From: Plantago ovata
Taxonomy: Eukaryota; Streptophyta; Magnoliopsida; Lamiales; Plantaginaceae
DNA: 64,000 nucleotides
Assembly: GCA_028274465.1 (NCBI GenBank)
Contig: CM051457.1
Location: forward strand, 69,166,496-69,230,495
Direction of reading: 5' to 3'
Below are positions 54,451-64,000 of this stretch, piece after piece (position 1 is the stretch's first letter; every line of letters begins with the position of its first letter). The position numbers were made by a program, and so were the translations under genes. The notes beneath the pieces are model-generated. The model was not told the DNA's origin. It was given only the letters and a program-made list of their open reading frames with translations, and did no database searches.

Positions 54451-55683
54451 TTACCAAAATACCCTCAACAGTAAATTGCAAAACAAACAACATTTAATGA
54501 GTTTCATCTCAACTTCAATTTGCATTTCCGTCCCTATCTTGGTGCAGCGTTCTCTGTCTCCAACCACCAATTCAATTTCCTTAATGGTTTCGTGTGGCTC
54601 TATCTTATTTTGTTGCAAAAACCTTTTCTTCGGAGTTGGCGTAGTAGGCTCTTCGGGTATAACCTTGTGATCCTCTGGCTCCTTCTTCTTGTGTCCTGCC
54701 ACTTCTTGTTCCTTACAAGATAACATTTCTTGTCTTTTAGGTGGCGTTTCTTCAATGCAGTACACCACCATTTTTTCTTCAATCGCCGCCCGATTTTCAG
54801 CTTCTATTCTTCTGGGAGAAGACAGACTCTTGGTTTCAATAGAGTAGCATTTCCATACCAGGTCTCTGTCTCCTATTGCCTGCCCTATTCCCTGGTCAGT
54901 TGGGAACTTCATTCTGTTGTGCAGGGTGGATGCGACTTCTTTGAAGATTCTTAAGGTTGGTCTTCCTAGCAGAGCGTCATACTCGAAGTCGGTGTGCACA
55001 ACTAGGAAAGGAATATTCGTGGTTACTTTCCTGGGGGCAGTTCCAAGGGTTACTGGTAACATAATCTTTCCAATAGGCATCAACTTCTTGTTTCCAAACC
55101 CTTTCAACGAACTTACAACCTCCGTCATAGGGATCTGATCGAGCTTCCATCTAACAAGAGTATCTGCACGGATGATATTAGCAGAGCTTCCGGTGTCCAC
55201 TAGAACCTTGTCATTATACCCCGAAGCTATTATGGCGGATATAACAAATGGGACGTCCGGGTCATCAATAGACCCTCCTTCGGTCGTCTTTGGAGGGATT
55301 TGGCTGTCGTCGAATGTTATCATATGGGCTCCTGCCATGCCAAGTGGGCCATACAGTACATCAGTAACAGATAACTGATACGCAGTTTTATCTCGAGCTT
55401 TCCTTGAATCTCCTCCTGTTAGTCGTCCCGATATGAAATGGACTATGCCAGTTATTGTTCGATTGTCTTCTTCTTCCAGATAATTTACTTGTTGTGGATG
55501 ACTCCTCTCAGGTGACCTTCTCTGCTGGATAGTGAGTGGTTGTGCATAGTAGGTTTGTATGTCAGGTGGCGGAGGCAGGTGTTGATGCTCCGGCTGTTCT
55601 TCCCTTTGTGACCGCGAGTTATATCCATAGTTACTTCCTCTATGGTTTCTCCATTCTTCCTCCTTCCCGCGAAGTCCTCTCAA
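54451..55683 (-). pseudogene. Tat-like Gypsy protease region (element F)
   Basis: A 410-codon minus frame. Its start (LRGKEEEWRNH) continues a gag C-terminal knuckle region upstream: 55790-55684 carries CKFH ... LGHDTEDC ... EICSLYKHGYL with a stop inside. The protease core has VLVDTGSSANII (~residues 159-170), then LKGFGNKKLMPIG and YDALLGRPTLR, typical of Tat/Ogre-type Gypsy elements. It runs to 54451, where sequence becomes unrelated, so reverse transcriptase and integrase are missing from this copy. Confidence 0.83.
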
Positions 55684-55990
55684 GTATCCGTGTTTGTAAA
55701 GAGAGCATATTTCACTTCTTAAGTTGGTACAGTCCTCCGTATCATGCCCTAAAGATCAATGGAACTTACAATAGAGATGTGAATTACGACTACTCGGATT
55801 CGTGTGTAGTGGTCTTGGCCATTTCACGTCCAACCTTTTGTCCAATATAAAGGTTAATATGTCAGCACCGGGGCGATCTGGATAAGGTTGATCTTGGTGC
55901 GGGGTGCCTTTCTGGGGACCTTTCTCGTTTGTGCTGCGTTCGCACGTCGTACATCTTCATCTGGTTCTGATTATAGTTTCCACCTCTTCT

Positions 55991-57711
55991 TTAATTGAAT
56001 CTTGTGGACTTGTTCTTCTGTTCTTGTTGTGGAGGAGGTACCTTTCGATAGCCTGTGCGTATGTGGGCGTTCTCCACAAAGTCCTCCATTTCCAGGAATA
56101 ACCCAATTGTTTCAGCTAAATCTTTGTCAGATTCGATCTTGTGACCGATTTGGGCTAATGTTTGACGTAACCGGACAATCATGGTATTCTCGTAGAGATA
56201 TTTAGCTCTTTCCTTAGCAGGGTGTAGTTGCACTAGCTCTGCCACCTCCTGAAACCTGGTGAGGAAATCTTGAATGTCCTCCTCATTTCCTTGCACGATC
56301 TCCCGGAAATATCCAGTTAGCCTCTTCTTGGTTTTTAACCTATCAAAACGATCCACGAACTTGTCCTTTATCTCTTCATCTGATTCTATCGAACCATGAG
56401 CTAATGAGGCCCACCAATCCATTGCGTCCCCGAATAACATAGTTGGGAACGTGATGGCACACATTGTTTCGTTGAATCCACACCCTTCCATGTTACTCTC
56501 AAACCTGCTCAGATGACCGTACGGGTCTGTCTTTCCAAAATACTTTTCAAGGGTTGGCAACTGTAAACCCAGCTGCTTCGGAGTGTTTCTTATGGCTGGG
56601 CTCAATGGATTGTTGATTGCCACTTTCTTCTTGTCTCTTATTCCAGACCTCCTTTTCAGACTTTCGAGAGCTAACTCCAGGTCCATGTACCTTTGACTCA
56701 GATCTTCCTGATCCCTTTGTCTTCCCCCTTTAATCGTTCTGTCCAGATCGATAACATTCTGACTCCCGATTCTTTCTGCTTCACGTCCGTCCCTTTGTTG
56801 ATGTGGCAATGGCATCGGGGCAACTGCAGGTGCGACTATAGTTGGAACATAGGCTGGTACAACAGCTCTGGGAGTTTGGTAAGGCTCACGAACTTGGTTA
56901 CTGGTACCGGTCTCCATGGTCCCTGTGGGCTGAGAAATCATCTCTTGGAATCTCACCGAGTGTGTTTGACCGGCCCTTCCTTGTGCCACTGTGGTCTGGG
57001 TAGTTGGTACTTCATATGTTTCTGCCAGTTGACTTATCGGACACATGGGGACATATTGTTCCTGAGATGCTATTTGGGAAAAAACATTTTGGGGATACAT
57101 GCATGCAATGGGAGGAAGGGGAGCATTATCCCTATTTCTATTTAAATAATGAATCATGTAACTTTCATCATGCATTAAACCACTAGTTAAATTAGTTGTA
57201 ACAACATGTGTAGATGGAAGTAATCGCACATCAGATATTATTGCATCAGGCTGAGATAACAAAGGCGTATTCAAAGTAATAGGTGTTGAAGTTACCGGTG
57301 GGATCTCACCCCGCAGTGGGAGGTTAAGTAGAGGCCACGAACACGACGGTCCTGAGAACTATTGGTTCGCTGTTTCTCTGACCAGGGTTTTTGACTCTCC
57401 GGTCGCAGCTGCATCTGCTCCAGTTCTTCCATCCTCCCATCTGCATCCAACTGATTATGTATGTTCCTTTCTTGGATCTCCCTCCTCCTCTGATCCTGAC
57501 TCGGATCGGTTTCGACAGAGGATGACACGCTGGTTTCTTGCCCGTCAACTGGAAGATTGTTTATCCCGCCATTCACATTTGTTTCAACACTCGGCTGAGT
57601 CTTTCACCCTGGTGGTTGGCTCCCCCTTTTCGGTTGTCTCTGCGTCCTTGGTTTAGATTGCCTCCTAGGGGTTCTCGCTTCCGTGCCAGCTGAGCGCCTT
57701 GTATTCACCAT
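55991..57711 (-). pseudogene. Tat-like Gypsy gag (element F)
   Basis: ATG 57711 begins MVNTRRSAGTEARTPRR, followed by an in-frame TGA near 57606 and a shift near 57290. The core gag then reads in another frame at 57274-55991 (LGLQLPTLEKYFGKTDPYGH ... FPTMLFGDAMDWWASL ... FREIVQGNEEDIQDFLTRFQEV), the retrotransposon gag pattern of Tat/Ogre elements. Function by family: nucleocapsid precursor. Broken, hence not functional. Confidence 0.85.
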
Positions 57712-57761
57712 GTGGCTTGGACTCAAAGAGGTTTTTTAGTGAAGATGCTTTTTGTATCGCT

Positions 57762-57778
57762 TCCCACAGACGGTGCCA
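57762..57778 (-). other. Primer-binding site of element F
   Basis: Minus strand TGGCACCGTCTGTGGGA, the Tat-type Gypsy site, ~50 bp before the gag ATG. Confidence 0.8.
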
Positions 57779-57920
57779 TAAAAGATGGGACGTGATTCTC
57801 CCTCGGGTTATAAACTACCTACAGATTGACAGAACAATCGACCAGATCTATGCAGTGAGGTAACTCCTCTCTTGCCGTCCATCTGCCTCCTTGGAACCTG
57901 ATTTAAGACTGGATAAGAAG
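57779..57920 (-). repeat. 5' LTR remnant of element F, inner part
   Basis: Sequence next to the primer-binding site, interrupted by the solo LTR G. The exact LTR edge is unclear because TG...CA ends are not obvious. Confidence 0.5.
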
Positions 57921-59614
57921 TGTTAGGATACTTGTAATTTTGATGAGCAATTAACCATGCTAAATTAAGAACAGTCCAGTAACTAGTACTCTTAAGGTCC
58001 ATAGGAATTTAGATTTTTAAGGACATTGTAAAAGAGGAACGTTTGCTGATGACTTAGATAGGTGTTAGATAAGTTATTTCTTTAGTGGATGACGTACTTT
58101 AATTTCTGTGAAGAAATTAATCTATTGACACATTTAGCGTATGATGTATTTTATTTTCTGAAAAGAAAATATCTTATTGATGCTTAGCTTTGATGTATCT
58201 TATTTTCTGAAAAGAAAATGACCTATTGAAGCATTTGCTGAAGATGTATTTTGTTCATTACAAACAAATTATTGAAGCAAATAAGAAACCGGTCAGAATC
58301 TTGAAGACTTTTGAAGATCTGAGGACTTGAAGACTTGAAGACTTGAAGACTTGAAGATTGCTGAAGACTGGTAAGGCACGTGTTGCTCAGAAAGTGAAAT
58401 TTTCAGCAACAGCATTGCATAAGTGAAAATCTGAAAGACAGAGTAGGTTGTGCTTACTGAAACTGAGAATGAACACTTGCTGATGAACATATGTGACCTC
58501 TTGCTGAATGTACGTGATTTTGCGCTCCATTGTTACTGTTTGAATTCTATTCAAAAGTGCATTTAATGCAAAGCTTACACACAAAGGACATGAAGACTAG
58601 AAGACAAACAAAGGTTGCTGCTGAAAGTACAAAAGCAAGATAGTGACATGTTAAGGAATAAAAGCCTTAGGATTTGAAATTCAAACGGCTCCTTACTTGC
58701 ACTATAAATAGAGGTCATCCGGCAAAGAGTTGAAGCGTGTCAACAACGTGATCAAACTCTCACTTGTGCTTAAAATTCACAAACCTTCAAACACTCTTAC
58801 TGCCATTGATCCGTTCCAAGACTTAAAGCTTGAAAAAGCTACTTGTGAAGAAGTAGAACAAACTCGGCTAAGAAATTATTTAAGTGTTCTTTCTTTCGAA
58901 CAAGAACAAGTCTTGACACCAGAAACAATCAAACTTGTTTACTGCAAAGTATTCCAAGTTGTGTTTCTTAGATTACTTGTTGTAACTGAATAAGTTATAA
59001 TTAAGTTATCTCACCCCAAAACTCTCTAACTGAAAATACACCCTTTCAGGCGTGATATTCAGGGGGAACTTAATCGAGCAAGCTTTTGCTGATTAAAAGT
59101 ACCAAGTTTGGTGGAGAACAAGGTTGAGTTCTCTAGTTTAGGTTGGAGACAAAGCAAGTGTGCTTTGGTTTCTGTTGAATCGCTTTAGATAGGAGATTGT
59201 AAGGAACCTCAATCATATCTTAGTGGATTCAGTCCTAGAAAGGACAAAGTGGATTAGTTGGGAGATTACGCCACTCTCAGATACCACTCTAAAAGTGTTT
59301 GTGTGATTTACTTACTGCATTTAGCTTTCAGCAAATTATATCTGTTTGTACACAGTCACTCACATCACTTGCTGAAACTCTTTACTTGCTGAAAAAGCAC
59401 TTATCGTTTCAAAGACTTCCGCTCTCTGATTTTAAGTATCAGCAACCAAGCTACTGTAAAGTAACTTACGCTTGCTGAGAAAGTTAAGTATCAGCAACCT
59501 CATTACTGTAAAGTAATAAGTACTTGCTGAGAAAGTTTTGAACGACAAAAGTTTGAAAAGACTATTCACCCCCCCCCCCCTCTAGTCTTTTCTTGTTGTT
59601 TAAAGGGGCCAACA
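57921..59614 (+). mobile_element. Solo LTR of the A/B Copia family (G)
   Basis: 1,694 bp, TGTTAGGATAC ... GGGGCCAACA, flanked by AGAAG on both sides (57916-57920 and 59615-59619). There is no primer-binding site or internal sequence, so it is a solo LTR left by LTR-LTR recombination. It differs more from A and B than they do from each other, has an extra ~180 bp around 58080-58260 and a run of ~10-bp TTGAAGACTT repeats near 58325-58360. TATA box at 58703-58710; the C-tract in the terminal hairpin is expanded near 59569-59580. Confidence 0.95.
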
Positions 59615-59619
59615 AGAAG

Positions 59620-59768
59620 GGAGTTAGGGGGGGGGGGCTTAGGACCTTTTTTACCAGCTTGCTTGATGGTCAAGCCGGCGGTGGAAGACTTTACTTCAAG
59701 GTAAACCTTGTGAAAGAGTGATTGAACTTAAGTTTTCTGGATCTGATGAGGCTTGGTCCCAAAGTTTG
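59620..59768 (-). repeat. Probable outer LTR remnant of element F
   Basis: Continuation of the F flank after solo LTR G, up to the start of element H. It begins with a G-run (59630-59638). No gene or recognised motif; assigned to F by position only. Confidence 0.35.
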
Positions 59769-61022
59769 TGATGAATGTGTATTTTACATTTTCATTCGAG
59801 TCTTTTTCACCTATTTTAGCTATCCTCTATGTTAATTTAGCTATATTTTAATGCATTTTATTAGAATAGTGTCACGTTTCCCTTTAGATTTTATTTTACA
59901 GGTTTTGGTTGAAATTCGAAGATTTTCGGACAATTATATTGAAGTTGATAAGGAATTGGTGTTCCAGAAGCCTATTTGGAGTATCTGAAGGTTTCCGGAT
60001 AGGATTTGAAGTCTAGGGGCCGAATCTGGAAGTTAGAAGGCTACTAGAAGTCAGAAACCGAGTCCGAAAAGGGGAAGAAATCCAAAAACGCGTCGAAAAC
60101 GCGGAATTCCGCGAAAAACTCTCCGGGGCAAACCGCCCCACAGTATTTCGGGGCCTATATATAGTTGCTCAGTTTTCTCCGAAAATCATATCTTTCCAGA
60201 CCTACTTTCTCACCTCTTTCTATAGTTTTAGGTAGGAACTTCCCGGGGCCTGTCCTGGGAGTTCCGTAGCTTAGGGGATACTTTTTCATAGCGGATTGGA
60301 GCTCGTAGGATCGCAATTCTTCGGAGATTGACAACCTTCGGTAACTTGTATCTTACAGTTTAATCTACTTATTTTATATATCTTTCAATATGTTTTCTTC
60401 TATGATTTCTATTGATTGCATGCCTATTATGAGTAGCTAAACTTATCATTGGTGGTAGTATGTGAATTCTTAGCGAAGGGAAGATAATCATGCTAATGGC
60501 TATATCGCGCATTATACTCCGTGTCATTGCTTTATTTCGTTGATCAGGCACAACCTAAATTCTCGTATGTTGTATTAATTATTATGCACAATTGGACACT
60601 TGTCGACCATCAGACCAATTATCTTCGTAGTGTTGAATAATCACGGAACACATTAGGACAATAGTGATTGACTTGTCAGACCAATTATCTTCGTAGTGCT
60701 TAATATTTGCAACAGGACACTAGATTGATTCAAAGATCTCTATGCAAGACCGAGGAATTTATGCAGGATTATCGACCCGTTATGTTAAGAAGGATCATAC
60801 TATCACCAATCTCCATTATCTGTTAGAAAAACCCTTTGCTATCTATCTGCTGTTTATATTCTCTTGTTAAATAGATAAAGCTAGTTATAGTCCTGAGAGA
60901 ACGACACTAGAGTCATTCTACTGCTACACTACGGTTTTCGTTGTAGTTGTGGATTGCCTTTTGCTAAATTACAAATTTATTTGATTCGTTCGCGTTGGAA
61001 CACGACACCAGCGCGTTCATCA
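59769..61022 (+). repeat. 5' LTR of element H
   Basis: 1,254 bp, TGATGAATG ... GCGTTCATCA. It holds a GGGGCA-AAC-CGCCCC stem-loop (60125-60139) just upstream of TATATATA (60156-60163), the likely core promoter. Confidence 0.85.
60156..60163 (+). promoter_or_regulatory. TATA box of element H LTR
   Basis: TATATATA 17 bp downstream of the GC-rich stem-loop. Position and context fit a Pol II promoter. Confidence 0.55.
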
Positions 61023-61192
61023 AATTGGCACTGTTGCCGGGGACTATACTCCTTTTTTCTGTTTAATTTGTTTATATTTACAACTTTAGATTCCTAATTC
61101 TATTAGTTTTAGTTTTCTTTTTTAATCTCACTCTGATACTGCTTTCCTAGTCTGTTTCTAATTCACCTTTCCTAGTCTGTTACAGATAGTGT
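61023..61192 (+). other. Primer-binding site and leader of element H
   Basis: The site reads TTGGCACTGTTGCCGGGGA (61025-61043), a two-mismatch variant of D's Athila-type site. A short AT-rich leader leads to gag; no gene in it. Confidence 0.75.
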
Positions 61193-63344
61193 ATGCCGCA
61201 TACACGTTCTGCAGGAACACCGCTTGCTGATTCAATTGCTGAGATCGACAGAGTCTACCACCAAAGAAGGCGACTACTTGAAAGGCGCGCACTAGAGGAA
61301 ATAGAGGAAACCGATTTCTCTGAATCTCTACTCAGTCTCTTCAAGGAAATCGACGGAATGGCAGAAGCTAGACCACTGAAGGCATGGGTTCAACCCACCA
61401 AGGATCGTATGAGGGGACCGGCGATTGATCTTTCGTCTGCAACCCGAGATCTGGAGATCAAGAACCACGCATTCCAACAACTTCCGAGGTTCTATGGCTT
61501 ATCAAGGGAAGATGTGATGGGGTACTTGCACGATATCGATGATTTCGTCAACCAACTCCCACGACCCGGAGCTGACATAACAACGGATGAGTTGAGGATG
61601 AAGGTTTTTGCTATGGGACTTGGCGACAGAGCCAAGTCATGGTTAAGTTCTCTTCCAGCAGGCTTGCTGGACACTTGGGAGAAGGTTTTTTCAGCTTTCA
61701 TGGAGAAATACTTCCCTCACACCTTGACTACCGCGCTAAAGGCGCAGATCACTGGATTCAAGCAGGACTATGATGAGACCATCTACACCGCGTTCGAGAG
61801 GTTCCAAGATCTCACGAACAAGTTCCCTCACCATGGTTTTGAACTTTCCGACCTAGTCCAACACTTCTACAATGGACTAACCTTCGAGAACCAACAAGTG
61901 GTGGATTTCCAATGCCGAGGCAATATTTGGGAGGAAACCGCAGAAGCCATCTGGGCAGTTTTCGAAAGGCTTGCTAAGGGTTCGCAGTTCAAGGACCCAA
62001 GAGCAATGGTTAGGAGACGTGGACCTGAAGCTCCACCGACTCAAGAAGCCCCTATGTATAGGGGGAATAGGGATCAATTCGAGTGTTTTACCAACGAAAT
62101 GAAGCAAGTCCTCAAGAGCGCCACCGGAACAACTGTTTCGAACGAAGTATGCCGAATATGCAAGAACTATGGGCATGGGGCCCATATGTGTAGATTGGAG
62201 TTGGCATACGATGATGGCAACTGGGCTCGAGGAGGCGAAGAAGAAGCCTTTGCTACGGAGTTTGGTACTCAAGAAGTTAGCTACGGTCAAGAGGTAGGAA
62301 CCCTCGAGGTGGATTTTGGAGAAGAGGATTCGGAAACAATCAAGGATATGCACCGGCTAACCAAACTTATGGCCCTAACCAAGACCGTAGTAAACTAAAC
62401 TATGGTAATGATCACTGCGAAAACCCCGCTCCGAAAGAGCCACCGAAGTCAAAGTCGGCTCAACTGATGGAGAACTTGCAAAAGATGGTTGATCACACAC
62501 AAAGTTTTCTCAAACGTTATGAAGAAGATTCTGAGAAGACTAGGGCAAGGCTTGATAAGTTGGAAGAGAGCACTAGGCTTGCCCATCAAAAGATGCAAGA
62601 GTTGATCGACCGAGGAGCAAGTAGGGAACAAGGCAAACTGCCTAGCAACACTATGAAGTCGAATGCCATTACATTGGCTGGTGATATACCTGACGAAATC
62701 ACCATCAAGAAGGTTGTTAAGTGTGAGTGTTGCATAAAGGAAGAACTTCTACAGGCTGAGGAAGAAGAGAAGGACCTTGGTTCTGAAGCAAGTGATGAGG
62801 AGCAAGAGGATCCCGAACCACTCCCTAAAAGTTTCGATGTTAAGGTAGGGATTGGTGAGCTTGAAGATGTCTGTGCCACACTTGACACGGGATCCTACTC
62901 AAACATAATTCCTTTGAATGTGTTTGAAAAGAGCAACCTTGGAAAACTATCTGAGCAAAGGACTATTGTGCAACTGGCGGATGGATCCTTTATGAGACCC
63001 GAGGGTGTTGTGAAAAATGTGTTGGTCAAGATTGGTGAAGCATCAATATACACAAATTTTGTAGTTATGCCGGCATCTGCACCTGGGACGGGGGATGTCA
63101 TACTCTTAGGGCAAACGTTCTTGACTAAATACGCTCCGTGATGGACATCTACCATAGAACTTGCACCATCGAAGTGGATGGCAAGCAACACGTGTTGCAA
63201 GCCATACCTGATCCACCTGAACCGCCTGATATTACTACTCACTATTGTGGTCTTGCAGCCTATATTCTTTCTTATTCACAGGTTCATGGCATGGAAAGGA
63301 GATCAATGAAGGGGAAGCCTAGTCCCCGCAAAAAGAAGAGATAG
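61193..63344 (+). pseudogene. Athila-like gag-protease (element H), broken
   Basis: Gag starts MPHTRSAGTPLADSI at 61193 and matches D (DLEIKNHAFQQLPRFYG, MKVFAMGLGDRAKSWL, zinc knuckle CRICKNYGHGAHMC near 62150). A shift near 62330 sends the frame to a stop at 62398; the true frame resumes through 62467 (ELIDRGASREQGKLPSN) and protease LDTGSYSNIIPLNVF near 62881. A single-base shift near 63135 breaks the C-terminal part (63138-63344), which corresponds to the end of D's ORF. Not functional as it stands. Confidence 0.88.
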
Positions 63345-64000
63345 GCGCAGACAGGAGTCGAGTCAAAGACTTTAAACAATGACGCTATCTGGGAGGCAAC
63401 CCGGAATTTTTATCGCTTTCTTTACTGCTTTTCTGCATGCATTCATTCTTGAACTATTTGCTTCTCGTATGCGAATTTGTTCTTGTCTGTGTCGTATATG
63501 TTGATGCTTGAGTGAGATTTTTCGAGTGGTTTTTTGAAAAAATTGGTTTCGGGGATATAAACCGCATTTTCTGACGACAGGAACCGTCTCCCCGCATCGG
63601 GGAGCACGGGGCGAACCGCCCCACGTGGGGGGCGAACCGCCCCGCACGTGGGGCAAACCTCCCCACGGTCCCAGAGGTTCAAAAATGCGGATTTCTTCCC
63701 CAAAACCTCATTTTCTTCATTCTTCTTCATTCCTCCTCCCAAAAAACCCGAAAAACGCGATTTTACATTCAAATCTTCATAACTTCTCCATTTCTTGACC
63801 AAATTTAGTGTTCTTTATCTTAAATCGAAGCCTATTACATGATCTTTCATCCCATCCGAACAAATTTCATCCTTATGCGTTAGATTTTCAGATATGAGGT
63901 ATCATCCTTAGAACCCTAATTTTCGAATTCGGGGGTTTTCTAATTTGAGCTTCAATTATGCTTATTTGATGCATGGGTATGTTGTTTGTATGATTAGACA
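63345..64000 (+). other. Region after protease in element H, with palindromes
   Basis: No gene. After the GGGAGGCAACCCGG motif there is a stem-loop cluster (63588-63666): CTCCCCG-CAT-CGGGGAG (63588-63604), GGGGCG-AAC-CGCCCC (63608-63622 and 63629-63643) and the G-box palindrome CCCCACGTGGGG (63619-63630). The right part resembles D's 44250-44500, with an AAATTTCA and a CCTAATTT block, so an ORF2 may lie outside the window. Confidence 0.75.

Larger units (their letters stand above)
59769..64000 (+). mobile_element. Athila-like Gypsy element, 5' part (element H)
   Basis: LTR, primer-binding site, gag and protease homologous to element D, running off the right edge. The gag-pol end motif GGGAGGCAACCCGG (near 63391-63404) follows protease directly, so polymerase genes appear to be absent, as in D. 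It is an older or more damaged copy, with at least two frameshifts. Confidence 0.85.

Overview
The window is plant nuclear DNA made almost entirely of nested and abutting LTR retrotransposons. Evidence for a plant, and probably a dicot: Ty1/Copia primer-binding sites matching the 3' end of initiator tRNA-Met, Athila-like and Tat-like Ty3/Gypsy primer-binding sites, a 5S rRNA-like insertion and long AT-rich spacers. The species cannot be named. I see no host gene.

Layout. (I) 1-4791: the 5' end of a minus-strand Copia element with an open gag-protease frame that leaves the window at base 1, a 1.5 kb structured leader and a ~2.06 kb LTR. 4800-4966: fragment of an Athila-like LTR. (C) 4967-8699 and 38071-~39240: a minus-strand Copia fragment split by element A. 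(A) 8700-38070: a plus-strand Copia element with 1.52 kb LTRs and target duplication AAATC. (B) 15224-28914: a minus-strand copy of the same family inside A's reverse transcriptase, its 5' LTR cut to ~30 bp beside a 5S-like fragment (28915-29153). (E) ~39240-53345: an old plus-strand Copia element, split by (D) 39901-49332, an Athila-like Gypsy element with 1.4 kb LTRs and target duplication TATGA. 53346-54450: unassigned DNA with an (AT)n microsatellite and a tRNA-derived Pol III unit. (F) 54451-59768: a minus-strand Tat-like Gypsy gag-protease remnant, with (G) 57921-59614, a solo LTR of the A/B family (target duplication AGAAG), in its LTR. (H) 59769-64000: a second Athila-like element running off the right edge.

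Two systems stand out. First, the A/B/C Copia family carries, downstream of pol, a ~0.95 kb spacer with an array of seven similar stem-loops and a conserved TATATAAA, then a ~1,770-codon second ORF with no recognisable envelope features. Second, the Athila-like elements D and H keep gag and protease, but the terminal gag-pol motif follows protease directly, so reverse transcriptase and integrase are absent (from D entirely, from H as far as visible). Both have GC-rich stem-loops with a shared GCG-AAC-CGC centre in the LTR and after the protease gene. Element I independently carries a four-unit array of covarying stem-loops in its leader.

Inferred order: C and E are old; A entered C; B entered A; D entered E (its LTRs differ at only about 18 positions by eye); G entered F. 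Coding capacity is broken in A, B, C, E, F and H; element I's visible frame and D's gag-protease are intact.
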